From Aquisalimonas sp. (GTDB taxonomy: Bacteria > Pseudomonadota > Gammaproteobacteria > Nitrococcales > Aquisalimonadaceae), in assembly GCA_007126095.1 (NCBI GenBank), contig SLBZ01000031.1, positions 62,001-126,000 of the forward strand: a stretch of DNA of 64,000 bases. Reading direction: 5' to 3'. The notes below the pieces were generated by a model. It made no database searches. It worked only from the letters and a program-made list of their open reading frames with translations, and was not told the DNA's origin. Every line of letters begins with the position of its first letter. Position 1 is the first letter of the stretch. This document shows, piece by piece, positions 19,288-26,631 of this stretch. The position numbers were made by a program, and so were the translations under genes.

Positions 19288-20442
19288 TCAATCTCCGTTG
19301 GGATCCGGGCGAATCGTGCGCCCCTCCTGGGAGCCGGCGGTCGGCAACAGAACAGTGAAGATGCTGCCCTCGCCGGGGGCGCTCTCTACCGTTATCGCGC
19401 CACCCATTTGTTCGACCAGTCCTTTCGTGACGGCAAGACCAACCCCGTACCCCCTCTGGCCAGAGGCACGACCATTGTCGGCGCGCACGAACATGTCGAA
19501 GATCTCGGATTGTTTCCCGGAGGCGATGCCGATACCGGTGTCGGATACGCGAATCTCGATGCGGTCCTGTCCACAGCCAACGGCGGACAATTCGACTCTG
19601 CCCTCAGGCCGGGTGTACTTGATTGCATTGCTGAGCAGGTTGTTCAGAACCTGGAGAAGCCGTGTGGGGTCGCCGGACACTGGCCCGATTGCGGGATCGC
19701 ACTGCACGGTGAGCTCCACATTGGACCGTGCTGCGGTCGGCTGCAGGAAGGTGACGGCCTCCTGCAGCAGTCGCGCCAGATTGATCGGGACGTCCTGCAG
19801 CGCCAGTTGCCCGTTATCGGATCTCGCGAACTCGAGGACATCGTTGACCAGTCTGAGTAGCCGGGCACCGCCTTCCCGGACCTGCTGAACGTGTTCACGC
19901 TGCCTCATGGTCAGCGTCTCTTCCGGGTCGGATTCCAGGAGTTCTGCGAAGCCGATGATCCCGTTAAGTGGAGTTCGTACCTCGTGACTGAGGCGGGCCA
20001 GGAAGAGCATTCGCGTCGCGTTCTTGCTCTCGGCGTCCTCAAGCGCCTGGCGCAGTTGCTCGTTGGTGCTCGCCTCCGCGGGCTCGCTCGCGTCGTGGCG
20101 CAGGGTGTCCGGGATGACGAATGTGGTCTCGCTTTCTCTGGCGATCCGCTCCTGACGGGATATGTCGGCTTCTACTTCGAGCAGTGTTCCATGCCTGCAG
20201 ATATGAGTGATCCGCAGCCTGCAGTGTTTAACCGTCTCATCTTCAAGACGCCGCAGGGTGGCAGCGATTGCATCGTGGCAGTTCTGATGCGTAAGTGACC
20301 AGACATCCAGGGCGTCGAACTCCTGCTGCCCCAAGCCCAGCAGTTCCCTGTACGCCGGGTTCATGCCGCTGATTGCCCCGTCCCGTGTCAGCGTGGCAAC
20401 ACCCGTTGCAGGAGCTCCGGACGATTCTCTCCAGTCGTGCAT
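19288..20442 (-). CDS. PAS-domain sensor histidine kinase
   Basis: Soluble sensor kinase without transmembrane helices, about 384 residues from the ATG at 20442. A GTG at 20526 in frame would add 28 residues but would place a perfect palindrome inside the gene. Order: a PAS domain (VATLTRDGAISGMNPAYRE), a short coiled linker (EQLRQALEDAESKNATR), HisKA with His in ARLSHEVRTPLNG, then HATPase with NLLSNAIKY, DTGIGI and GVGLAVTKGLVEQMGG. It ends without a receiver domain. Directly upstream are two LuxR-type regulators, its likely partners. The signal is unknown. Confidence 0.86.
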   Translation of the reverse strand: MHDWRESSGAPATGVATLTRDGAISGMNPAYRELLGLGQQEFDALDVWSLTHQNCHDAIAATLRRLEDETVKHCRLRITHICRHGTLLEVEADISRQERIARESETTFVIPDTLRHDASEPAEASTNEQLRQALEDAESKNATRMLFLARLSHEVRTPLNGIIGFAELLESDPEETLTMRQREHVQQVREGGARLLRLVNDVLEFARSDNGQLALQDVPINLARLLQEAVTFLQPTAARSNVELTVQCDPAIGPVSGDPTRLLQVLNNLLSNAIKYTRPEGRVELSAVGCGQDRIEIRVSDTGIGIASGKQSEIFDMFVRADNGRASGQRGYGVGLAVTKGLVEQMGGAITVESAPGEGSIFTVLLPTAGSQEGRTIRPDPNGD

Positions 20443-20476
20443 GCACCACCACTTATCCGCCTTTTTGGGTAGATTG

Positions 20477-20495
20477 CCTACGTCTTGGACGTAGG
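20477..20495 (-). promoter_or_regulatory. Palindromic candidate operator upstream of histidine kinase
   Basis: CCTACGTC and GACGTAGG form perfect 8-bp arms around TTG, 35 bp upstream of the kinase ATG at 20442. There is no T-run on either side, so it is unlikely to be a terminator. Its length suits a dimeric regulator such as a LuxR/NarL-type protein, two of which are encoded just upstream. Which protein binds is unknown. Confidence 0.5.
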
Positions 20496-20541
20496 GGTTT
20501 ACCCTGGTTTTGTGCTCGGCTGGCACGAAACCTGCCAGTTA

Positions 20542-20596
20542 TCACAGGCTATTTCAAGGCGAACTGGGTGTTTCTGCCTATGCGTTCACAGGCTAT
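20542..20596 (-). repeat. Two 11-bp direct repeats between regulator and kinase
   Basis: TCACAGGCTAT (plus-strand reading) occurs at 20542-20552 and at 20586-20596, start to start 44 bp apart, about four helical turns. The second copy overlaps the stop region of the upstream LuxR-type regulator. Equal helical facing suggests a pair of binding sites, but the pair could be chance. Confidence 0.4.
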
Positions 20597-21264
20597 CAGG
20601 GGGGCGCCGAGACCATCCCCAGGCGGATGGCTTCATGGACCAGTCCGACCATATTGCTGACGCCTAGGCGTCGCATGATCTCGGCCCGATGTGTTTCCAC
20701 CGTCTTGACGCTGACGCCAAGCCGCTCTGCTATGCCCTTGGTTCGATAGCCGCTGGCGACCAAACGGAGGACTTCCCGCTGTCTTTGCGTCAGTGATGGC
20801 TCTGGGGATGGAAGCACGGAGTCCTCCACTGGGCGCCGTGCTTTCAGTGAAGGCCCATCGTCCAGCGGAGGATAAGTGAACAGTCTGCCCTCTGCAGCGT
20901 GGTGGATCGCCTGTTTCAGTTCTGCGATGCCGGCGTCTTTGTAGAGGAAACAACAGGCCCCGGACTGGAGCGTCCTGCGGATAAACGCATTGCTGACATA
21001 ATTCGACAGTACGACGGTCGCGACATCGGAAGACGTCCGTTGGAGCATGGCTGATTGCGAGGAATCACCGTGTGCGTAGATCGCTGCGTCCACCAGGGCA
21101 ACATCCGGGTGCTCAGTGATCGCAGCTTGTACCAGTTCATGACCTGACCCCGCCTCTGCGACCACTACCAGCCCTTGTAACGATTCGATTAGCTGTGTCA
21201 GTGCGTGACGGACTAGACGGTGATCGTCGGCAACCAGCACACGAATGGATTGAGTGCCGTTCAT
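20596..21264 (-). CDS. LuxR-type response regulator
   Basis: NarL/FixJ family regulator of 222 residues. The receiver keeps the acidic pair (VLVADDHRLVRHAL), a central Asp in VALVDAAIYA, the Ser in VVLSNYVS and the Lys in FLYKDAG, so phosphorylation is plausible. The output domain is a normal LuxR HTH (LTQRQREVLRLVASGYRTKGIAERLGVS split over 150-180, then VKTVETHRAEIMRRLGV). It lies between a second, degenerate regulator and a PAS histidine kinase on the same strand. Target genes are unknown. Confidence 0.88.
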   Translation of the reverse strand: MNGTQSIRVLVADDHRLVRHALTQLIESLQGLVVVAEAGSGHELVQAAITEHPDVALVDAAIYAHGDSSQSAMLQRTSSDVATVVLSNYVSNAFIRRTLQSGACCFLYKDAGIAELKQAIHHAAEGRLFTYPPLDDGPSLKARRPVEDSVLPSPEPSLTQRQREVLRLVASGYRTKGIAERLGVSVKTVETHRAEIMRRLGVSNMVGLVHEAIRLGMVSAPP

Positions 21265-21438
21265 GGCTTATCAACACACTCCTCAACGCCGGGCGAAACG
21301 CCTGCGGCATGTAATGACGGCCCTCCCAACATGAGCCGCGCCTGATAGACATCCTGGGACGATACGGATACATCGCTAGCGCGAAGGTACAAGGGTTACT
21401 CGAAGTCAGGTATCAGTGTTAACCAGCAAGGGAAACCC
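21265..21438. other. Intergenic gap between the two regulators
   Basis: 174 bp, lower in GC than its surroundings. It contains a short palindrome CGCTAGCG near 21371-21378 and the ACCCCTAG region at the stop of the upstream regulator. No gene was found. It could hold a separate promoter for the downstream regulator, but no convincing -35/-10 pair is visible. Confidence 0.3.
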
Positions 21439-22143
21439 CTAGTTACCCCATCGCTTCGATGGTTCGCCAGTGGCCAGCAAACCGATCCTTCGAGCCTCTC
21501 GAAGCAAAGAGGCACTGTCTCCTACATTGAGGTGAGCCATGATGCTGCGGCGGTACTCCATCACGACCTGATCATGAACGCCCAGTGATCGCGCAATGGC
21601 AAGCGTTGTGTCGCCCTGTTCAAGGCGATCGAGAATACTGCGATCCAGGTTTCCCAGGCCTTCGAGCGCGGGATCGCCCTTCTCCAGGTCCAGATGCTGG
21701 AGAAACTCGGCGAGAATCGCTCTGAAGATGGTTGGGCACATGAACGTTTCTCCGGCAGCCGCACTATGGACGCCGTCTTCCAGCTCCTTGTGCCCGGCGT
21801 CTTTGAGGAGAAACCCGGTGGCGCCGCTTTCCAGCGTCCGGGCAACAGCTTCGGCTGTCGGGGGCACTGACAGGACAACATATGCGGGCCCGTACTGCTG
21901 CCCGAGGCAGAAGGATGTTGGCAATCTCGCCCGATTCCAACCAGGGAGTTCCCTGTCCAGTACAACGACATCAAGTGCAGTTGTCACAACCAGTTCCTCC
22001 ACCGTCCGGTAGCGTGAGGCTTCCGCGATGACGTCGACACAGTCCTGTGCTTCAAGAATCCGGCAGATACCTTCCCGTAGCAGCTCACGCCCGTCTGCCA
22101 CAAGAACACGGATGCGGCCGGACTGCTGTCGCTGTTGCTGCAT
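21439..22143 (-). CDS. Degenerate LuxR-type response regulator
   Basis: NarL/FixJ-like protein of 234 residues. The receiver domain keeps the phospho-acceptor Asp (VVVLDRELPG), Ser (YVVLSVPP) and Lys (GFLLKDAG), but the acidic pair is changed from ADD to ADG (VLVADGRELL). That should weaken magnesium binding. The C-terminal HTH is recognisable but divergent (LDRSILDRLEQGDTTLAIARS, then VVMEYRRSIMAHLNVGD), without the usual LTxRE entry. It starts at an ATG with GGAG upstream. It may act without phosphorylation. It is the first gene of the minus-strand signalling cluster. Confidence 0.8.
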   Translation of the reverse strand: MQQQRQQSGRIRVLVADGRELLREGICRILEAQDCVDVIAEASRYRTVEELVVTTALDVVVLDRELPGWNRARLPTSFCLGQQYGPAYVVLSVPPTAEAVARTLESGATGFLLKDAGHKELEDGVHSAAAGETFMCPTIFRAILAEFLQHLDLEKGDPALEGLGNLDRSILDRLEQGDTTLAIARSLGVHDQVVMEYRRSIMAHLNVGDSASLLREARRIGLLATGEPSKRWGN

Positions 22144-22353
22144 GGACGTGCTTCTCCGCTCTTACGGAAGATAAGACCACGGGGCATGCGGTAGGTTACT
22201 TCTGGCATTCAATGCTATTACCAGGCGTCTTTCAAGGCTGCCTGTCTGCGGACGAGGGTCCAGCCTGCCACGCCATGGCGACGCCTGGGAAACCGTCACC
22301 GAACGCCGCCCGGCGTATACTGGCCAATGGGCCTCTTGCGGGAGTGAACGACC

Positions 22354-22914
22354 TTGCGTTTCCCGAGTGGCATTCGACGGAGTGGGTTGTGGTCGCTGGC
22401 ACTGCTGGTCGGCTGTCTCGGTACCGTCGAGGCGGATCCGGAGTTCCGGGCGACACGGGCTGCCGTCGAGATGCCAAGGGAAGCCAGCAGTATCCTGACC
22501 GATCTCATGACCGATGAAGCGCGGGCCAACGAGGTTCTTGATCATGTTGCCAGTGTGTTTGACATCCCACGCGCTCACATCGGGATCGGCTCCCTGGTGG
22601 TGGATGGCTACCAGGAATCGGAAGGCGAATACATGCTCCAGGTCGATCTTGAGCCTGGATACCGCTATTGCCGCAGTCGTGTTTATGAATATTATTATGC
22701 GGGCTTTGGTGCCGCAGCCATGGATGCAGCACCTGAGGGTATCGATGTGCTGGCCTATCTCGCCGAGGGCCGCCTCGGGCAACCAAGCTTCTTCAAGGTG
22801 GAGCTGGAAGTTCTTGTTATCAGGGAGGATCTGTTGAGCACGCCAACGGCGGAAGCGGTGTGCTCCGAGCCCAGGCAGCCTTTCTATCAACGGCACTGGG
22901 GCGGCTGCTGCTGA
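22354..22914 (+). CDS. Unrecognised secreted protein
   Basis: I do not recognise this 186-residue protein. A TTG start at 22354 follows a GGGAG ribosome-binding site. The N-terminus looks like a signal sequence (RRSGLWSLALLVGCLGTVEA), either cleaved after VEA or lipidated at the Cys of VGC. The mature part has an acidic helix, a YRYCRSRVYEYYYAGFG segment rich in aromatic residues, and a CC end (QRHWGGCC); four cysteines in all after the signal. It is convergent with the DUF192 gene, whose stop is next to its own. Its role is unknown. Confidence 0.7.
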   Translation: MRFPSGIRRSGLWSLALLVGCLGTVEADPEFRATRAAVEMPREASSILTDLMTDEARANEVLDHVASVFDIPRAHIGIGSLVVDGYQESEGEYMLQVDLEPGYRYCRSRVYEYYYAGFGAAAMDAAPEGIDVLAYLAEGRLGQPSFFKVELEVLVIREDLLSTPTAEAVCSEPRQPFYQRHWGGCC

Positions 22915-23421
22915 CTACCACTCGACCTGTACGCCGGGCGCAATGCCGTGCGACGCCGCAGCCCCCTCCTTCATCTCCAGTGCAGCAATCACCGGTCCGG
23001 GCGGCCGCGTGAGACCGCGTTGACCCGGCTCCATGCGTGAGACGCCGATGACGCGGTGGTCCGCATCGATGAACACGATATCGAGCGCCACGTGGACGTT
23101 GTTCATGTGAAACGCCGGGGTGACCGGCTCCTCGAACAGAAACAGGATCGGGTTCCGTTCTACCGCGTCCGCGCACAGGTGCTGCATCCCGGCGGCTCTG
23201 TGCCGCTCTGTCGCTGCTACTTTCACGTCGATGGGATGATCAGGGCGCGTACTGACCAGCAGCTCCCCGGGAGGCATGGCGTCCACGGCGTCCGTGGATG
23301 ACTGGCACTCGGGCACCTGGGCAGTCAGCGCGAGGCATCCGGCCAACGCGATCACCCCCGCGACGATCGCCCACAAAAAGAGGGCGCCGAAGCGCCCTCT
23401 TCCGGTTCGGTCAATGACCAT
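22915..23421 (-). CDS. DUF192 family lipoprotein
   Basis: DUF192 protein of 168 residues, exported. The N-terminus has arginines, then a hydrophobic run ending in the lipobox-like ALAGC. The domain shows the conserved AATERHRAAGMQHL, FLFEEPVTPAFHMNNVHVALDIVFID and VIGVSRMEPG. The function of DUF192 is not established. The ATG at 23421 lies 15 bp after the transporter stop. Its codons 7-17 are encoded by an intrinsic terminator hairpin, so expression must pass or start within that structure. Confidence 0.85.
   Translation of the reverse strand: MVIDRTGRGRFGALFLWAIVAGVIALAGCLALTAQVPECQSSTDAVDAMPPGELLVSTRPDHPIDVKVAATERHRAAGMQHLCADAVERNPILFLFEEPVTPAFHMNNVHVALDIVFIDADHRVIGVSRMEPGQRGLTRPPGPVIAALEMKEGAAASHGIAPGVQVEW
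23378..23401 (-). terminator. Intrinsic terminator of SNF transporter, inside DUF192 gene
   Basis: On the minus strand, 10-bp arms AAGAGGGCGC and GCGCCCTCTT enclose a TTCG tetraloop and run into TTTTTGTGG. That is a classical Rho-independent terminator, 35 bp after the transporter stop codon. It also lies within the first codons of the DUF192 reading frame, where it encodes GRGRFGALFLW of the signal peptide. Confidence 0.85.
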
Positions 23422-23435
23422 TCACCGTTGGCCCT

Positions 23436-24821
23436 CTAGCCGAAGATGCCGAACAGCCCGGTGGCATTCGCGAACACGAGAATCACCGCAGCCGGGGCAA
23501 CAAAGCGGGTGGTAATCAACCACACTTTGAACAGTGGGCTGTTCTCGTTGACGCCAAGCTCCCCGATGACGCTGGACAGTCGCATGCGCCAGCCGACGAA
23601 GATGGCGATGAGGAGGCCACCCAGCGGCAGCATGATGTCGTTGGAGACATACTCGAGCGAGTCGAAAATGCCCATGCCCGGCAGGATGGTGACGCCACTC
23701 CAGGCATTGAGGGAAAGGCCACAGGCAATACCGAGAACCCAGATCAGCCCGGTGATGATTGCCGCGGCCTTGACGCGGCTGCCGTCCTTCCGGCGCTCGG
23801 TCAGATAAGCTGTTGCCGGTTCAAGAAGTGACATCCCGGACGTGATTGCGGCTACCGACAGAAGAACGAAGAACAGCAGCCCGAGCATGTACCCGAACGG
23901 AATCTCGCCGAACACGATCGGCAGAGTGATGAAGACCAAGCCTGGCCCTTCACCGGGCTCAAGGCCGGCGGCAAAGACGATCGGGAAGATGGCAAGGCCC
24001 GCGAGGATGGCGGTGATCGTATCCATGCCCACGATCCAGCCGGCACTCTTCGGGATGGACTCGCGCTTGGGCAGATACGCGCCGTAGACCATGATTGCGC
24101 CCATGCCGAGGCTGAGCGTGAAAAACGCCTGGCCCATGGCCGTCAGGATGGTGCCACCTTCCACGACCGAGAAATCGGGCTGGAACATGAACGCCATGGC
24201 TTCCTGAAATGCCCCCGAAGCTGCCATGCCATACCCCACCAGGAGGATGAGCAGCACGAAGAGCAGTGGCATCAGAATCGTCACAGCCCGTTGCAGGCCC
24301 TTGCGCACCCCCATGGCGACGATGCCAAACAGGATGAGCATGAACAGCGTATGCCACCCCAGTACGGACCAAGGGCTCGCCAGCAGGGTTTCGAACAGGT
24401 GGGCCGAGGAATCGCTGGTGATTCCCTGGAAGCTCCCCAGCAGGGATTGCAGCACGTAGAACAGCGCCCAGCCACCGACCACGCTGTAGAACGACAGGAT
24501 CAGGAAACCGGCGGCGACACCCAGCCAGCCAAGCAAGGCCCACTGCGTGGACCGTCCCTCTTCCAGAGAAACGGAGCGCAGGCTGTTGATCGGGCTGCGT
24601 TTCCCGCGGCGGCCGATGGTGATCTCCGCGATCATGATGGGAAGACCCACCAGAAGAATGCAGAGGAGGTAAATGATCACGAATGCGGCACCGCCATTCT
24701 CTCCCACGAGATACGGGAACCGCCACAGGTTACCGAGGCCCACCGCCGATCCGGTCGCCGCGAGAATGAAGATCAAGCCGCTCGACCATTCACCGTGAAT
24801 GGAGCTACGTGTTTCCGACAT
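23436..24821 (-). CDS. Sodium-dependent transporter, SNF family
   Basis: LeuT-fold neurotransmitter:sodium symporter family protein of 461 residues with about 11-12 hydrophobic segments. The family signature is at the N-terminus (ATGSAVGLGNLWRFPYLVGENGG), in the region that forms the Na+ and substrate sites, and GMGAIMVYGAYLPKRESIP is typical of the bacterial MhsT/TnaT-like group. The substrate is probably an amino acid or a related solute, but cannot be set from sequence. It has its own terminator. No binding protein or enzyme gene is next to it. Confidence 0.92.
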   Translation of the reverse strand: MSETRSSIHGEWSSGLIFILAATGSAVGLGNLWRFPYLVGENGGAAFVIIYLLCILLVGLPIMIAEITIGRRGKRSPINSLRSVSLEEGRSTQWALLGWLGVAAGFLILSFYSVVGGWALFYVLQSLLGSFQGITSDSSAHLFETLLASPWSVLGWHTLFMLILFGIVAMGVRKGLQRAVTILMPLLFVLLILLVGYGMAASGAFQEAMAFMFQPDFSVVEGGTILTAMGQAFFTLSLGMGAIMVYGAYLPKRESIPKSAGWIVGMDTITAILAGLAIFPIVFAAGLEPGEGPGLVFITLPIVFGEIPFGYMLGLLFFVLLSVAAITSGMSLLEPATAYLTERRKDGSRVKAAAIITGLIWVLGIACGLSLNAWSGVTILPGMGIFDSLEYVSNDIMLPLGGLLIAIFVGWRMRLSSVIGELGVNENSPLFKVWLITTRFVAPAAVILVFANATGLFGIFG

Positions 24822-24950
24822 GATTTGTTATTCCTTGTGTTGCCACCAGAGCACTGCGGTGTTCAGTCTGCCACCGGAATCGCTGCCGAAAAACCGGGAA
24901 CGCGTTGTCAGTGGGATTTCCGCCTGAGTCGGTCTCGCCGCCGAGTCGCA

Positions 24951-25535
24951 TCAGCCCGACCGGCGCTCCGCGACGAGCATGGCCCGGTCGCGGAAGCCGA
25001 CAAAGGGGTCTCCCAATGTCCCCTCCTCCCGATACACGATTGGCTTCAGGCCCGGAAACAGCTGCAGCAACTCACCATCCGCGAGCAGGAAGTCGGGGTT
25101 GGAGGGCCCGCCCGTAGATACCCGCGTCTGGCAATAGGTCTGGTAGAAAAGCAGCCCCCCGGGGCGCAGGGCGGATGCGATGGCATCGCATAAGGGGCGG
25201 TGCAGGAACGCGGAGACCACGATCACGTCAAAGGTGTCCGTTTCCGGGGGCTGCGCAATCACGTCGCGAACGCGTGCGATTACCGGCAGGCCTGTAGTGT
25301 GAGCGTAGCTTTCAATCAGCCGGCTGCCCACTGGAGACAGGTCCCACGCCTCGGTCGTGATTCCGTGTCGGCCCAGTACGTAAGCATTGCCGCCAAGCCC
25401 GGCTGCAAGATCCAGCCCTCGGCCCTTGGTGGGCAGCAGGTGAAGGTTGTCCGTGAGTACCTGGGCCGCACGGGCGTCGGTGGGGCTGGCCGTCCGGTAG
25501 CGTGCGTCCCACTTGTCACGAAGGTTGGCTGTCAT
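24951..25535 (-). CDS. Class I SAM-dependent methyltransferase
   Basis: Small methyltransferase of 194 residues from the ATG at 25535; a longer frame would run into tRNA-Leu. Motif I is GRGLDLAAGLGGNAYVLGRHG, followed by VIVVSAFLHRPL and ALRPGGLLFYQTY. These resemble the TehB/Tam-like group, whose members act on small molecules such as tellurite or thiols. The substrate is not predictable. It begins 31 bp after the end of tRNA-Leu with no clear terminator between, so it may be co-transcribed with the tRNAs. Confidence 0.8.
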   Translation of the reverse strand: MTANLRDKWDARYRTASPTDARAAQVLTDNLHLLPTKGRGLDLAAGLGGNAYVLGRHGITTEAWDLSPVGSRLIESYAHTTGLPVIARVRDVIAQPPETDTFDVIVVSAFLHRPLCDAIASALRPGGLLFYQTYCQTRVSTGGPSNPDFLLADGELLQLFPGLKPIVYREEGTLGDPFVGFRDRAMLVAERRSG

Positions 25536-25565
25536 GGCTGCAGCAGTCAGGCCGGGGATAGAAAA

Positions 25566-25650
25566 TGGTGCGGGAGGCGGGACTCGAACCCGCACGGCTT
25601 GCGCCTCAGCATTTTAAGTGCTGTATGTCTACCAGTTCCATCACTCCCGC
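25566..25650 (-). tRNA. tRNA-Leu (anticodon TAA)
   Basis: Cloverleaf on the minus strand with acceptor GCGGGAG/CTCCCGC, a long variable arm typical of class II tRNAs (GGCGCAAGCC), T-arm GCGGGTTCGAGTCCCGC and encoded CCA (25566-25568). The anticodon loop ACTTAAAAT gives TAA for leucine. It is the last of three tRNAs after pgsA, the Gly-Cys-Leu order also found in Pseudomonas. Confidence 0.97.
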
Positions 25651-25738
25651 CAGGTGCCGGGCAGCCAGCCCGGTCGAACTCACCGTGCGGTTCGGCCGGG
25701 TTTCCCGGTACCACGCGCGCCGGCGCTGGATATAAGGA

Positions 25739-25812
25739 TGGAGGCTCGGGCCGGAATCGAACCGACGTACGCGGATTTGCAGTCCGCTGCATCACCACTC
25801 TGCCACCGAGCC
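25739..25812 (-). tRNA. tRNA-Cys (anticodon GCA)
   Basis: Acceptor GGCTCGG/CCGAGCC, discriminator T as expected for cysteine tRNA, T-arm with GTTCGAT, encoded CCA at 25739-25741. The anticodon loop ACTGCAAAT gives GCA. It is 74 nt including CCA. It has its own upstream promoter and leads to tRNA-Leu about 88 bp downstream. Confidence 0.97.
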
Positions 25813-25824
25813 TTGACGGGGCGT

Positions 25825-25853
25825 ATTCTAACACGGTGTCCGACCTTCGCCAC
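25825..25853 (-). promoter_or_regulatory. Candidate promoter of tRNA-Cys-tRNA-Leu
   Basis: On the minus strand TAGAAT (25825-25830) is preceded by TGT, an extended -10, with a weak GTGGCG 17 bp further up. The start would fall near 25818, just before tRNA-Cys. The GC-rich stretch after the -10 (ACGCCCCG) resembles the discriminator of stringently controlled stable-RNA promoters. Confidence 0.6.
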
Positions 25854-25900
25854 GAGCTCGTAAGGCTGGCAACGGGCCGGTGGTCACCGCTTAAACAACA

Positions 25901-25923
25901 AACCCCGGCACGGGGCCGGGGTT
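25901..25923 (-). terminator. Terminator after tRNA-Gly
   Basis: Perfect 9-bp arms AACCCCGGC (25901-25909) and GCCGGGGTT (25915-25923) with a 5-nt loop; on the minus strand it runs into TGTTGTTT. It lies 9 bp after tRNA-Gly, so the Gly unit ends here and the Cys-Leu unit needs the promoter just downstream. Confidence 0.75.
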
Positions 25924-25931
25924 GCGGAATC

Positions 25932-26006
25932 TGGAGCGGGAAACGAGATTCGAACTCGCGACCCCAACCTTGGCAAGGTTGTGCTCTACCACTGAGCTAT
26001 TCCCGC
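25932..26006 (-). tRNA. tRNA-Gly (anticodon GCC)
   Basis: Acceptor GCGGGAA/TTCCCGC, D-arm with AGCTCAGTGGTAGAGC, anticodon loop CTTGCCAAG giving GCC, T-arm GCGAGTTCGAATCTCGT and encoded CCA. It is 75 nt with CCA. It follows pgsA on the same strand but has a strong promoter of its own and a terminator right after it. Confidence 0.97.
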
Positions 26007-26018
26007 TGAGGCCGATGT

Positions 26019-26046
26019 ATTCTAGCCACCACGCGTCGGGTGTCAA
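26019..26046 (-). promoter_or_regulatory. Strong promoter of tRNA-Gly
   Basis: Consensus -35 TTGACA (26041-26046) and TAGAAT (26019-26024, 5/6) are separated by 16 bp. The -35 box overlaps the pgsA stop codon. The start falls about 6 bp before the tRNA. This is one of the best promoter matches in the window. Confidence 0.75.
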
Positions 26047-26624
26047 GCCTTGTCGCTGCCCTCCCGGGGCTCGCCTTCCAGAACCAGCCAGGCGGCTCGC
26101 AGGTAGACGATCATCGACCAGAGGGTGAGAACCGCCGCCGCGTAGAGCAGAAGCAGACCGGTCATCGTTGTGGGCACGCCTGCCACCGGCGCGCTGTAAA
26201 TCAACAACAGGATGGCGATCATCTGCGCGGCGGTCTTGAACTTGCCAATGACGTTGACGGCGACATTGGCGCGTTTGCCAAGCTCGGCCATCCACTCCCG
26301 CAATGCGGACACGGCGATCTCGCGACCGATGATGACGGCTGCCGGCAGCGCGAAGAATGCCGACGGGTTCTCTGCTGTCAGCGCCACCAGGGCCACGGCG
26401 ACCATGAGCTTGTCCGCCACGGGGTCGAGGAATGCACCGAACGCCGATGTCTGACCCAGCCGCCGGGCCAGCCAACCGTCCAGCCAGTCGGTGAAAGCGG
26501 CCAGCGCGAAGATGATAGCCGCAACGAAGTTTGACCATTCGACGGGGAGAAAGAAGATGATCCCGAAAATCGGGATCATGACGATGCGCGCCAGGGTCAG
26601 GCTGTTGGGTAGGTTCATCTCCAT
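26043..26624 (-). CDS. pgsA: CDP-diacylglycerol-glycerol-3-phosphate transferase
   Basis: Makes phosphatidylglycerophosphate, the first committed step to phosphatidylglycerol and cardiolipin. It is an inner-membrane protein of 193 residues with four or five hydrophobic helices. The CDP-alcohol phosphatidyltransferase signature is clear: DWLDGWLARRLGQTSAFGAF followed by LDPVADK. The ATG at 26624 is chosen (MEMNLPNSLT) because the longer frame lies inside uvrC. It begins 7 bp after the uvrC stop, the usual gacA-uvrC-pgsA arrangement. Confidence 0.95.
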   Translation of the reverse strand: MEMNLPNSLTLARIVMIPIFGIIFFLPVEWSNFVAAIIFALAAFTDWLDGWLARRLGQTSAFGAFLDPVADKLMVAVALVALTAENPSAFFALPAAVIIGREIAVSALREWMAELGKRANVAVNVIGKFKTAAQMIAILLLIYSAPVAGVPTTMTGLLLLYAAAVLTLWSMIVYLRAAWLVLEGEPREGSDKA

Positions 26625-26631
26625 GACGGGC

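Noticed and set aside
20477..20495. Palindrome upstream of the histidine kinase as a terminator
   Set aside because: No T-run follows on either strand, and it lies within the leader of the downstream gene rather than after a stop codon.
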